From NCBI RefSeq assembly GCF_902832845.1, contig NZ_CADFDB010000006.1:391313-455312 (forward strand): a stretch of 64,000 nucleotides of DNA, written 5' to 3'. Below, one piece after another: positions 17,280-25,836 of the stretch (position 1 is its first letter; the number at the start of each line of letters is the position of its first letter). Source of the DNA: Burkholderia metallica. GTDB lineage: Bacteria; Pseudomonadota; Gammaproteobacteria; Burkholderiales; Burkholderiaceae. A program made the translations under genes and the position numbers. The notes below the pieces were generated by a model. It was not told the origin of the DNA. It saw nothing but the letters and a program-made list of their open reading frames with translations, and searched no databases.

Positions 17280-18095
17280 TCACGACGCCTCCCGCCCCAT
17301 CCTGCGCGCCATCGCCGGGCTCACCGCATGCACCGGATCGAACCCGAAGAATGCGAGCACGTGGCGCGCGACGTCGTCGCGATCGTTGTCCGCACAGATC
17401 ATGTGGTAGCTGTTCTCCAGCACGATCCCGCTTGCGTCGGGCATCTTCGCGAGCAGGAAATCGGCCGAGCGCAGGCTCGTCAGTTCGTCCTCGCGCGCAT
17501 GCAGCACGAGCGTCGGGCACGGCGTGCCGGCCGCGGCGTCGCGCGCCCAGCCGCGCATCCGGTCGACCTGCCGCACGCACGCGAGCGGCACCCACGCATA
17601 GTGGAAACCGTCCTCGCGCTCGAACTTCTTCTTCACGATCGCGCGGATCGTCGCGTTCTTGATGCCGAACGGATCGCCTTCCTCGACGCGCATCCGCTCC
17701 GCGACACCCGGCACGCGGTACAGCACGTGGCGCAACGCCCGATACCACGGCGTCGACCAGCCGTCGATGAACACCGGCGCGGCCAGCAGCGCGAGCCGGC
17801 CGCGTGCATGCTGCACGCGATGGCACAGCAGCAGCGCGACCAGCGCCCCCATGCACATGCCCGCGACATGCAGCGTGTCGTATTCGTTCTCCAGCGCGCG
17901 ATACTGCTCGGTCACCGCGTCGAGCCACGCCTCGGCGCGCACGCCGACCAGATCCTCCGGCTGCGTGCCGTGCCCCGGCAGCGTGATCATGTGGGTATCG
18001 GCGCCCGCGCGCCGCATCGCCTTGTGCAGCGAACCGAGATCGTATTGCGTGCCGCCGAGCCCGTGGATCAGCAGCACGCCCGTGCGGGCCGTCAT
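17280..18095 (-). CDS. Alpha/beta hydrolase with a cysteine nucleophile (GMCMG)
   Basis: A 271-residue alpha/beta hydrolase resembling monoacylglycerol lipases and Est30-like carboxylesterases. It begins with the oxyanion segment LLIHGLGGTQYDLG (8-21). The nucleophile elbow, normally G-x-S-x-G, reads GMCMG with Cys81; the codon is TGC on the coding strand. The remaining triad residues are in place: Asp203 (HAREDEL) and His231 (ENSYHMI). A Cys-His-Asp triad occurs in dienelactone hydrolases, so the protein may be active on activated esters or may be a poor esterase. It lies 13 bp after a MASE1-PAS membrane protein on the same strand, so the two are probably one operon. Confidence 0.82.
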   Translation of the reverse strand: MTARTGVLLIHGLGGTQYDLGSLHKAMRRAGADTHMITLPGHGTQPEDLVGVRAEAWLDAVTEQYRALENEYDTLHVAGMCMGALVALLLCHRVQHARGRLALLAAPVFIDGWSTPWYRALRHVLYRVPGVAERMRVEEGDPFGIKNATIRAIVKKKFEREDGFHYAWVPLACVRQVDRMRGWARDAAAGTPCPTLVLHAREDELTSLRSADFLLAKMPDASGIVLENSYHMICADNDRDDVARHVLAFFGFDPVHAVSPAMARRMGREAS

Positions 18096-18108
18096 GATGC
18101 GTCTGCGC

Positions 18109-19401
18109 TCATTCGTCCGCCGGCCACACGCGTTCGAGCTGCCAGACGCCCGCCACCACCGTCACGTCGACGTTCGAATCGAGCAGCGGCGCACCGTGAT
18201 CGGTGATCGTCTGCGTGCCGCCGTCGCGCTGCACGACACGCAGCGACAGCGACGCGCGATCCTCGCCCGCGATCTCCGCATTCCAGTAGTCGCGCAGCGC
18301 ATCGCGGTCGCCCGGCTGCACGCGTTCGAGCACGAGCGGCACGCTCGCGATCTGCGACGCGTCGACGCCGACGCCGAACACGCGCTCGACGTCGCCGCTC
18401 CACTCGATCCGGCCCGACGCCGGATCGAGCACGTACGCGATCTGGCCGGCGCTCGCGAGCGCGAGTTCCATGTTGTTCCGGAGCACCGCCGCATGCTCGT
18501 GCACGCGTTCGCGCGTGGTCTTCAGCGTGCTCACCGTCAGCACCAGCAGCGACGCGACCGCCAGATAGAGTTGCGCTTCGAGCAGCGCGCTGCCGTAGTG
18601 CTCGTGGAACGACGAGAACGGGCCGTCACCCTGCGCGGTCTGCTCGATCACGATCAGCGCGAGCACCAGCACCGACGACGAGCCCGCGCGGCCGCCGAGC
18701 AGCAGCGTCACCGCGACGGTGAGGAACAGCGGGATATAGGTGAGCGCGAAGCCGGCGCCGGTGCCGAATTTCCGCGACGTGTCGCCGTCGAAGATCACCA
18801 GCGCGACGACGGCGAGCAGCACGAACGACACCAGGCCGAGCACGAGGTCGAAGCGCTCGTGGTCGCCCGAACGGTGCGCGCGAAAGCGCGACCATGACGC
18901 GAGCACCGGCGTGACCAGCAGCACGCCGACGAAATCGGACGCGGCCCACACCGACCACACGTCGAAGAACGGCGCGCCCTTGACCACCGTGTACCACGCC
19001 GCGCCGCCGATCGCGCCGACCACGCCCGCGATCAGGCCGGCGAGGATCACCGAGCGCAGGAAGTACAGCCCTTCGAGCGAAAAGCGCACGCGCTGGACGA
19101 GCCACACCGCAAGCGCGGCCGCGCCGACTTCGTCGAGCGTGAACAGCACCGCGTTGACGAGGCTGCCGTGTTCGATGCCGGTCAGCGCGAGCTGCCCGGC
19201 CAGGAACGCGGCGGCCAGCATCGGCCATTCGCGCATCGGCCGCAGCATGAACGCGCCGACCGTCACGCCGGCCGGCAGCCAGATGTAGCCCGTCAGCCGG
19301 ACGGGGCCGTTGAACTCGTGCGAGATGTAGCCGGTCGCGAGATACAGCGCCGCCCAGAGCAGCGCGGCGACGAGGCCGGGCCGCGATCGTTTGGTGTCCA
19401 T
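18109..19401 (-). CDS. MASE1 membrane sensor protein with PAS domain, no output domain
   Basis: A 430-residue protein. Residues about 8-300 form a MASE1 integral-membrane sensory domain of about eight segments (GYIWLPAGVTVGAFMLRP, then SEEK-free hydrophobic runs, then FALTYIPLFLTVAVTLLLGGR). After a short coiled linker (LKTTRERVHEHAAVLR) comes a single PAS-like domain (IAYVLDPASGRIEWSGDVERVFG). MASE1 is normally joined to a GGDEF, EAL or histidine kinase domain; here the protein simply stops. The start at 19401 was chosen for its MDTKRSRPG opening and an AGGGA site; a longer frame upstream has no support. A hydrolase gene follows at 13 bp and could be the functional output. Confidence 0.82.
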   Translation of the reverse strand: MDTKRSRPGLVAALLWAALYLATGYISHEFNGPVRLTGYIWLPAGVTVGAFMLRPMREWPMLAAAFLAGQLALTGIEHGSLVNAVLFTLDEVGAAALAVWLVQRVRFSLEGLYFLRSVILAGLIAGVVGAIGGAAWYTVVKGAPFFDVWSVWAASDFVGVLLVTPVLASWSRFRAHRSGDHERFDLVLGLVSFVLLAVVALVIFDGDTSRKFGTGAGFALTYIPLFLTVAVTLLLGGRAGSSSVLVLALIVIEQTAQGDGPFSSFHEHYGSALLEAQLYLAVASLLVLTVSTLKTTRERVHEHAAVLRNNMELALASAGQIAYVLDPASGRIEWSGDVERVFGVGVDASQIASVPLVLERVQPGDRDALRDYWNAEIAGEDRASLSLRVVQRDGGTQTITDHGAPLLDSNVDVTVVAGVWQLERVWPADE

Positions 19402-19703
19402 CGAGAATCCCTGTGTGCTGCGCCTGCGGTGGGCAGGTGCGCGATGTGCGAATGATAGGCGGACGGGGCGGGCCGGGGAATACCGGGGGCTGCAAGCGCG
19501 TGCGGCACGCCCGCCAGCTGGCTGGTTGTGACCGGGGAAATATCGGAAAAGTTCGGTGCGCGCCCGGTACGGCCGGGACACGTCGGAACGTCGTGCTGGT
19601 CGGATGGCCAAAATCATCCGCGGCCGGTGAATCGCATCTAGCATGAAAGACATCCGAAAGTATCCGCTTCAGGTATCGTCGACGTCATCGGCCCACTTTC
19701 CAC
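19402..19703. other. Divergent intergenic region
   Basis: 302 bp between the MASE1 gene and a protein of unknown function transcribed away from it. It must hold both promoters, but I see no strong -35/-10 pair. A weak 5-bp dyad, CCCGG-TACGG-CCGGG, lies near 19565-19580. Nothing codes for protein here. Confidence 0.5.
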
Positions 19704-20330
19704 ATGACCACCCACCATGAAAACCGTCCCGGCCCGGCCGACATCGGTCCCCTCGGCGCCATGAGCCGATTTCGCGCCACCTACGCCGGGCCCGCGCTCG
19801 AATCGTCGGAAATGGACGTGCGCGAACTCGCGCCCGCGCTGCTTGCCATCGGGGATCTGCTCGACGCGTCCACCCGCGCGCTGTGCGGCAATCAGGTCCG
19901 GCCGCAGGTGAACGTGCGCGGCAGCTTCAAGACCGGCAGCTTCGGTATCGACTTCACGCTCGCGACCTCGCTGCCCGGCCGCATGCGCGACATGCTGAGC
20001 GGCCACGAAGGCACGGCGCTCGCGAATGCGGTCACGATCCTCGACGAGCATCGAAAGATGGCGTTCTCGATCGTGTCGCTCGCATTCAAGTACGACAACA
20101 AGTGGCGGCTGTACGACGGCACGTCGACGATTCACGCGGCGATCACGGATGCCGGCTTCCTGTCGCGCGTGAACAACAGTCAGATCAGCTTCAGCAAGGG
20201 CGACGTGCTCCTGTGCAATGTCCGCATGCAGCAGTGGCAAACCTCGGACGGTGCAAAAACCGAATACGAGGTCACGGATGTGCTCGAACATCGCCCGGCC
20301 GGGCTGCAGATTCCGTTGCCGGGGCTTTGA
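19704..20330 (+). CDS. Conserved hypothetical protein
   Basis: 208 residues with no family I can name. The central region (MSRFRATYAGPALESSEMDVRELAPALLAIGDLLDAS in pieces, about 20-56) reads like a soluble alpha/beta protein, and the segment VNVRGSFKTGSFGIDFTLA suggests beta strands; there is no signal peptide or membrane segment. I have seen similarly opening proteins described only as hypothetical in other bacteria, sometimes in accessory DNA, but this is memory rather than a search result. The ATG at 19704 has only a weak ribosome site. Codon use looks like its neighbours. It is not tightly linked to the GNAT gene 79 bp downstream. Confidence 0.7.
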   Translation: MTTHHENRPGPADIGPLGAMSRFRATYAGPALESSEMDVRELAPALLAIGDLLDASTRALCGNQVRPQVNVRGSFKTGSFGIDFTLATSLPGRMRDMLSGHEGTALANAVTILDEHRKMAFSIVSLAFKYDNKWRLYDGTSTIHAAITDAGFLSRVNNSQISFSKGDVLLCNVRMQQWQTSDGAKTEYEVTDVLEHRPAGLQIPLPGL

Positions 20331-20409
20331 CCGGCTGCCGGCAATCGGCAATCATGCGCGTCGGGGTTCGACCTTCCCGCCGGTCATCCCGAACGAACGA
20401 GCTCGCACG

Positions 20410-20847
20410 ATGACACCTGCAATCCGCCTGCGCGCGGCGTCTGCCGCCGACCTGCCGTTTCTGCTGACGCTGCGCCGGCTCACGATGACCGAGCACCTGC
20501 AGCGCGTCGGCGCGCCGACCGACGACGACGCGCACGACCGGCGCATTCGCGCGCACTTCGACGATGCGATGATCGTCTGCGAACGCGATGAAGCAATCGG
20601 CTTGCTGAAGGTGACCCGCGCCGCCGACGACTGGCACGTGCACCAGATTCAGGTCCTTCCCGAATGCCAGGGGCGCGGCATCGGCGCAGCCGTGCTGAAC
20701 GCGTTGCTGACCGACGCGGCACGCGCGCACGTGCCGGTGTCGCTCAGCGTGCTGCACGGCAACCCGGCGCGGCTGCTCTACGAACGCTTAGGCTTTCGCG
20801 TCACGTCGGAAACCGAAACGAGCGCGACGATGATCTGGCGCGCGTGA
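20410..20847 (+). CDS. GNAT family N-acetyltransferase
   Basis: A 145-residue acetyltransferase. The acetyl-CoA loop is textbook: VHQIQVLPECQGRGIGAAVLNALL (about 77-100, with Q-G-R-G-I-G), followed by VSLSVLHGNPARLLYERLGFRV, where the Asn and Tyr are commonly conserved. The start is the ATG at 20410 after GAGCTCGCACG; the longer frame upstream overlaps the preceding gene. The target is unknown. Confidence 0.87.
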   Translation: MTPAIRLRAASAADLPFLLTLRRLTMTEHLQRVGAPTDDDAHDRRIRAHFDDAMIVCERDEAIGLLKVTRAADDWHVHQIQVLPECQGRGIGAAVLNALLTDAARAHVPVSLSVLHGNPARLLYERLGFRVTSETETSATMIWRA

Positions 20848-20871
20848 CGCCGGCGCGTCGACGCCGCGGCA

Positions 20872-21702
20872 TTACTGCGTGATCTTTGCGTCCTTCACCA
20901 GGTTGCCGATCATCTGCGCACTCGCCTTCTCCACCGCGGCCGCCTGCAACTGCTGCTGAAGCGCCGGCTTCGCGGTCGCGAAGCCCGGCACCTGCGTCGG
21001 CCGCTTCGCATCGAGCTTCACGATCGCCCGCACGCCGTCGACCGGGATCGAATCGCTCGTCGCCGCACCGACCTTCAGTTTCTCGAGCGCCTGCGCGATC
21101 GGCAGCGGCAAGCCGGACGTCCTGCCTTCCGTCGCCGGCGTGTGGAAGCTCACCCACGGCAGCTCGCCGCCGGCATCGCGGCTCGGCGCCATGCTGTACT
21201 GGCGCGCCAGCCCATCGAACGACTTGCCCGCCTTCAGCTCGCTCAGCACCGTCGCGGCCGTCAGCGGATCCTGGACGACGATCACGCGCGGCTTGTACTC
21301 GTTCTTGCCGAGCGCGGCCACGAGTTCGTCGTAGCGTGCCTTGACCTGCTCGTCGGTCACCGGCTCGGGCTTCACGTTATCGCGCAGGTACAGCTGCACT
21401 TCGGCATTCGCCTTCGCCTGCTGCACCGCCGCCTTGACCTCGGGCCGGTCCGCATAGTTCGCCTTCTCGGCGGCCTGCTGAACCAGCACGCGCGTGATCA
21501 GCTGGTTCTTGATCGCCTGGCGGATCTGCGGCGAATCGGGTTGCCCGGACGCGCGCAGCAGCGCATCGACGTCGGCCTGCGTGATCGGCGTGCCGTTGAC
21601 CGTCGCGACGGTCGCCGCGGTCTCTGCGTGGGCGGGTCCGCTCAGCGCGCCGGCCAGCGCAGCGATCAGCAACAGGCGGTTCGGTGTCGTTTTCGTCTTC
21701 AT
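20872..21702 (-). CDS. Secreted peptidyl-prolyl isomerase (SurA/PpiC parvulin type)
   Basis: A 276-residue protein beginning MKTKTTPNRLLLIAALAGALSGPAHAE, a clear Sec signal peptide with cleavage after AHA, so it acts in the periplasm. An N-terminal SurA-like helical domain (VNGTPITQADVDALLRASGQ) is followed by a parvulin domain at about 135-235 (KPRVIVVQDPLTAATVLSELKAGKSFDGLARQYSMAP in pieces, with GGELPWVSF). Parvulins catalyse prolyl isomerisation and chaperone outer-membrane proteins. The start at 21702 is preferred to a frame beginning 81 bp upstream, which would place the signal peptide internally. Not the main surA, as lptD and pdxA are not adjacent. Confidence 0.85.
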   Translation of the reverse strand: MKTKTTPNRLLLIAALAGALSGPAHAETAATVATVNGTPITQADVDALLRASGQPDSPQIRQAIKNQLITRVLVQQAAEKANYADRPEVKAAVQQAKANAEVQLYLRDNVKPEPVTDEQVKARYDELVAALGKNEYKPRVIVVQDPLTAATVLSELKAGKSFDGLARQYSMAPSRDAGGELPWVSFHTPATEGRTSGLPLPIAQALEKLKVGAATSDSIPVDGVRAIVKLDAKRPTQVPGFATAKPALQQQLQAAAVEKASAQMIGNLVKDAKITQ

Positions 21703-22056
21703 TTTTTCGTCACTTCGGCTCAAAAAACGCGGGATGGGCGGCCGCGCACCTTCGCCGGCACGGCAACGCGCCGGCGCAACCATTCAGTCGATTCGGTTCA
21801 TCGTCCTGGGCACACGCAGTGCCTGCCGATGCCGCTGCCATTGTGCCCGTAACCGGTTTTCCGCGTCGTGTGGTTGGAGCAGCCGCCCGGCGGACGGTGA
21901 GGCGTGCATTGCGCACGCCGCTCATTACGAACGCGCGATGTGGAAATTCTGTGGAAATTCCGTGGAAACACCGAGGAAATCGCGATGAACACCGTCACCG
22001 CTACGCATCCCCGGCCGCCGACCGAGGTCGAGGCGGCCGCGCATCCATCGTCGAAG
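21703..22056. other. Intergenic region with an ORF start but no complete gene
   Basis: 354 bp between the parvulin gene start and the end of the repeat-protein gene. A plus-strand ATG at 21985, preceded by GAGGAAAT, opens a frame (MNTVTATHPRPPTEVEAAAHP) that runs after 24 codons into the antisense of the next gene, so it is not a believable intact gene; it may be the stub of a lost one. Four tandem 11-bp repeats lie directly before it. Confidence 0.45.
21939..21982 (+). repeat. Four tandem 11-bp repeats, exact period
   Basis: Copies begin at 21939, 21950, 21961 and 21972: TGTGGAAATTC, TGTGGAAATTC, CGTGGAAACAC, CGAGGAAATCG. The spacing is exactly 11 bp, one helical turn, and each copy contains a GGAAA core. 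The array ends 2 bp before an ATG. Confidence 0.7.
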
Positions 22057-23991
22057 TCAGGGCGTCCACCGGTAGACGGTGATGCTGTTGCCCTTCACGT
22101 TGTTCTTCATCACCACGTACTCGCCGTTCGACCGGCGGTAGGCGCGGATGCTGTACATCGCATCGATCGCGCTGCTGGTATCGACGGTTGCCGGGCTCGC
22201 GTTGACCAGCGTGGTGTCGAGACGGCCGGTGGTGAGGTTGAACGCGTCGACGTTCGGCCACAGCGGCCCGCTGCTGCTGAACCAGTAGCCGACGAACAGA
22301 TGGTTGCCCACCGCGTCGATCGATTTCGCGCCGCTGTGCGGCAGCGCGATCACCGGGTCGGGCTTCGTCGTGTTGCCCGCCCGCCAGCCGTGATACACCT
22401 CGATGCGCGTGCCGATCGACGTCCAGTCGTTGCTGCCGAGCGCTCCCTGCGCGAGCACCATCGTGTCGCTGTCCGCGAGATACACGATGCGCGTGAGCGG
22501 CTGGATGCTGTCGGGCACGCGGGTCGCGACGCCCGGCCCCCACGACGGCTTGCCGCTCGCGTCGAAGCCCGTCAGCGGGTAGTAGGTAATCGCGCCGGTC
22601 TTGTCGAGGCCGGCCCACACGCCGCCCTGGCTGTCGAGGCTGAAGCCGCTCGTCACGCGCCGCGTCGTGTTGAACGCGGGGCCCGGAATCGAGCCGTCCG
22701 GAATCGCGATGTAGCCGTTCGCCGCGTTGAAGTGGAAGAAGTAGAAGACCGGCGGGTTCTGGCCGGCCGCGACGAGAATCCGGTTCGCGCCCACCGACGT
22801 GAGCAGCCCGAAATGCTCGTCGCGCTGCGTATCGTTCATGTCGATGCGCGGATCGGCGGGATACGTGAACGGATCGACCGTGTTCGCGACGAACGTGCCG
22901 CCCGCGCCGCCGCGGTATACGTGCGTGGCGCCGTAGAACAGCGCGCCGTCCGTCACCGGGTCCGGCGCGGCGATGCCTTCGAAGTTCAGCGACTGCAGCG
23001 TCCAGCGCAGGCTGCCGGTGCTGCTGTACGCATGAATGTCGGTGGCGCCGTTGCGGCCGAGATCCCAGCTGCCGCCCCACGGATTGTTGAGCACGTAGAG
23101 ATTGCCGCCGGCGTCCTTGCCGATCCCGACGATGCGCGTGAAACGCTGCGCGCCGACCTGCCCCTTGATGCCCGTCGTCGTGTCGAGATAGCCGCCGCGC
23201 ACACCGAACGTGCCGACGAGTGCGGGCCGGCCCGCGATCGAATAGCGCTTGATGTTCTGGTCGGGGCCTTCGTCGCCCACCAGCAGCTGGCCGGCCGCCG
23301 CATCGACATACAGCGCCGCCGGCTGCGACCCGGCCGGCATCCGGATCGTGTTCAGCAGCGCGCCGGCCGCGCTGTAGCCGACGATCGCGCCCGCGCTTTT
23401 CTGCGCGACCCATACGTTGCCCGCGCCGTCCACCGCGAGGGCACCCGGCCCGGATACGCCGATGTCGCGCTGCCACACGCCGTCGGTGGTGAACACGCGC
23501 ACGCGATTGCCGTAGAAGTCGCTCGCATAGAGCAGCGTGCCGGCTGTCGCAAGCCCGGTGACGACGTCGATGCGCGGCTGGTTGGTGGCCGCGCTGACCT
23601 GGATCACGCGATCGCGATACTTTGTCGCGCGGTTGTAGCGCCCCACCGCGCCGCTTCCATAGGTCTTGCCGGGCTGCAGCGCGACGAACAGCGACGTCGC
23701 GTTGCCCGTGATCGCGCTGCCCTGGAACTCCGAGTGCGCGCCGATCGAGCCGACGCTCTTGCCGTTCTGGTAGATCGCGACACCGCCTTCATCCTCGTCC
23801 CACATCGACGCCGTGTAGATCACGCCTTCGGGCGCGACCCACATCGCGCGCGCGACGTTGCCGACGTGCGCCGCGAGCGTGCCGTACGTGTTCGCGAGCC
23901 AGTCGGTGGTGTTGCCTGCATGAACGGCGGGGGGAATCGCGACGATCGCCGCGGCGAGCAGTGCAGCGTGAAACCGGTGTCTGGCGCCCAT
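22057..23991 (-). CDS. Secreted repeat (beta-propeller-like) protein of unknown function
   Basis: A 644-residue protein starting MGARHRFHAALLAAAIVAIPPAVHAG, a Sec signal peptide cleaved after VHA. The rest contains recurring blades of the type found in NHL/SMP-30-like propellers: GNVARAMWVAPEGVIYTAS, GPGALAVDGAGNVWVAQ, GIGKDAGGNLYVLNNP, LDSQGGVWAGLDKTG. Such folds bind small molecules or proteins and are often periplasmic or extracellular; no catalytic motif is visible. The start at 23991 has CAGGAG upstream; an in-frame ATG at 24021 lacks one. The gene stands alone, with unrelated neighbours, and its function is unknown. Confidence 0.75.
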   Translation of the reverse strand: MGARHRFHAALLAAAIVAIPPAVHAGNTTDWLANTYGTLAAHVGNVARAMWVAPEGVIYTASMWDEDEGGVAIYQNGKSVGSIGAHSEFQGSAITGNATSLFVALQPGKTYGSGAVGRYNRATKYRDRVIQVSAATNQPRIDVVTGLATAGTLLYASDFYGNRVRVFTTDGVWQRDIGVSGPGALAVDGAGNVWVAQKSAGAIVGYSAAGALLNTIRMPAGSQPAALYVDAAAGQLLVGDEGPDQNIKRYSIAGRPALVGTFGVRGGYLDTTTGIKGQVGAQRFTRIVGIGKDAGGNLYVLNNPWGGSWDLGRNGATDIHAYSSTGSLRWTLQSLNFEGIAAPDPVTDGALFYGATHVYRGGAGGTFVANTVDPFTYPADPRIDMNDTQRDEHFGLLTSVGANRILVAAGQNPPVFYFFHFNAANGYIAIPDGSIPGPAFNTTRRVTSGFSLDSQGGVWAGLDKTGAITYYPLTGFDASGKPSWGPGVATRVPDSIQPLTRIVYLADSDTMVLAQGALGSNDWTSIGTRIEVYHGWRAGNTTKPDPVIALPHSGAKSIDAVGNHLFVGYWFSSSGPLWPNVDAFNLTTGRLDTTLVNASPATVDTSSAIDAMYSIRAYRRSNGEYVVMKNNVKGNSITVYRWTP

Positions 23992-24430
23992 GACGGATGC
24001 TCTCCTGAATGGTGCGAACATTCAAATGAAGGGCCGGCCGGATGACTTGAAAACCGCGATGCGTAAATTCTTCCCCTGAATCATCCGGCGCAGTCGGTAT
24101 GACGTGCAGCATGCATTCGAGAATGCGCAGCGCGAGAATAGCGTCATATAAATCGAAAAAAATTGCGGATCGCTCGCGGCGCTGCGCTTTTCCCGGGTCT
24201 GGCGCCGATGACGTTGCGTTCGACGCCCGTGGCACCCGCGCGCGTCGACGGCGCGCGGGAGGGCGCGACAGTGAATGGTCACTTACATGCGGAAGCGGGG
24301 AGAGGAAAAATCAGGCCGATGCCTATCGGAATATCGGCGCGTGTTTAACGACGGCCGATCGAAACGGCGAGCGTCGGTTTCGGAGAATCGGGGAAAACCA
24401 CCCCATTCAACGCGGAATCATTTCGCCAAA
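23992..24430. other. Intergenic region, no gene seen
   Basis: About 440 bp upstream of the repeat-protein gene. It is slightly more AT-rich than its surroundings around 24010-24170 and must hold that gene's promoter. No convincing coding frame, repeat or RNA structure was found. Confidence 0.5.
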
Positions 24431-24474
24431 GAAAAATCGCCGGCCTGAATCCGTATCGAATCCAGACCGGCGAT
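24431..24474 (-). terminator. Rho-independent terminator of dctA
   Basis: Arms ATCGCCGG (24436-24443) and CCGGCGAT (24467-24474) enclose further pairing (CCTG with CAG). On the minus strand the hairpin is followed by a T run (the AAAAA at 24432-24436 read in reverse). It lies about 60 bp after the dctA stop. Confidence 0.8.
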
Positions 24475-24534
24475 CGTCCGCGACTGCGGGGCGGGCAGCA
24501 CACCGCTATCGCTGCGCTGCAGCACCGCCGTGCA

Positions 24535-25836
24535 TCATGCCGATGCTGACGTTTCCGGCACCTTCACCTGCATCGCGCGTCCGTTGTCCGGATCGTCGTC
24601 GCGCGGATCGTCGAGCTGCCCTTCCCACTTCGCAACCACGGCCGCCGCGATCGAGTTGCCGACCGCGTTGGTGGCCGAGCGCCCCATGTCGAGGAACATG
24701 TCGACGCCCATGATCAGCAGCAGCCCGGCTTCGGGCAGGTTGAACTGGTTCAGCGTCGCCGCAATCACGACCAGCGACGCGCGCGGCACGCCCGCCATCC
24801 CCTTCGACGTCACCATCAGCATCAGCAGCATCGTGATCTGCGTGCCCAGCGGCAGATGGATGCCGTACACCTGCGCGATGAACAGCACCGCGAACGTGCA
24901 GTACATCATCGAGCCGTCGAGGTTGAACGAATAGCCGATCGGCAGCACGAAGCTCGAGATCTTGCGGTTCACGCCGAAGCGGTCGAGCGCGTCCAGCAGC
25001 TTCGGATACGCGGCTTCGGAGCTCGCCGTCGCGAACGACAGCAGGAACGGCTCGCGGATCAACCGGATCAGCGTGAACGCGCGCTTGCCGAGGAACGTCA
25101 CGCCGGCGAGCGTCAGCACGCCCCACAGCAGCGCCAGCGCCAGGTAGAAGCTCGCCATGAACTTTGCGAACGTGAGCAGGATGCCGAGCCCCTGGGTCGT
25201 GATCGTCGACGCCAGCGCCGCGAACACCGCGACCGGCGCGAACCACATCACCGCGCCCGTCACCTTCAGCATCACCTGCGCGAGATCGTCGATCACGCCG
25301 GTCAGGCGCTTGCCCGATTCGCCGAGCGCCGACAGCGCGGTGCCGAAGAAGATCGAGAACACGACGATCTGCAGGATTTCGTTGTTCGCCATCGCTTCCG
25401 CGATCGACTTCGGCACCAGGTGGACCACGAAGTCCTTCAGCGTGAACGCGCCCGTCTTCAGGCCGAGCGCCGCATCGGATGCCGGCAGCGGCAGGCTCAG
25501 ATGGCTGCCCGGTTGCAGGATCGTGGCGGTCAGCAGCCCGAGCAGCAACGACGTGAACGACGCGATGAAGAACCAGCCGAACGCCTTTACGCCGACCCGG
25601 CCCACCGCGCTGCCGTCGCCCATCTGCGCAATCCCGACGGTCAGCGTCGCGAATACCAGCGGCGCAATGATCATCTTGATCAGGCGCAGGAACACGTCGG
25701 ACAGCAGCGACACGTAGCCGGCGACCTCCTTCGCCATGTTCGGATCGGGAAACGCGCTATGACAGGCGTAACCCACGGCGATACCAAGCATCATCGCGAC
25801 AACGATGTACTTGGTGATGTTGTGCTTTTTCTTCAT
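24535..25836 (-). CDS. dctA: C4-dicarboxylate/H+ (Na+) symporter
   Basis: A 433-residue inner-membrane symporter of the DAACS (glutamate transporter-like) family, close to DctA's usual 430-450. Typical features are the opening YIVVAMMLGIAVGYACHSA, IKMIIAPLVFATLTVGIA, re-entrant loop segments with serine-rich ATASSEAAYPKLLDALDRFGV and the sodium/substrate segment SFNLDGSMMYCTFAVLFIAQ, and VDMFLDMGRSATNAVGN. It imports succinate, fumarate and malate. The gene is monocistronic, with its own terminator and a large upstream region. No dctBD two-component genes adjoin it. A strong dyad lies about 96-124 bp upstream of the start. Confidence 0.9.
   Translation of the reverse strand: MKKKHNITKYIVVAMMLGIAVGYACHSAFPDPNMAKEVAGYVSLLSDVFLRLIKMIIAPLVFATLTVGIAQMGDGSAVGRVGVKAFGWFFIASFTSLLLGLLTATILQPGSHLSLPLPASDAALGLKTGAFTLKDFVVHLVPKSIAEAMANNEILQIVVFSIFFGTALSALGESGKRLTGVIDDLAQVMLKVTGAVMWFAPVAVFAALASTITTQGLGILLTFAKFMASFYLALALLWGVLTLAGVTFLGKRAFTLIRLIREPFLLSFATASSEAAYPKLLDALDRFGVNRKISSFVLPIGYSFNLDGSMMYCTFAVLFIAQVYGIHLPLGTQITMLLMLMVTSKGMAGVPRASLVVIAATLNQFNLPEAGLLLIMGVDMFLDMGRSATNAVGNSIAAAVVAKWEGQLDDPRDDDPDNGRAMQVKVPETSASA

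Noticed and set aside
17659-18897. 412-codon plus-strand frame opposite the hydrolase and MASE1 genes
   Set aside because: Low-complexity Arg/His/Ala translation without motifs; both minus-strand genes have clear domains.
21904-24045. 713-codon plus-strand frame opposite the propeller-like gene
   Set aside because: Beyond the first 24 codons after ATG 21985 it is the antisense of a gene with a good signal peptide and ribosome site.
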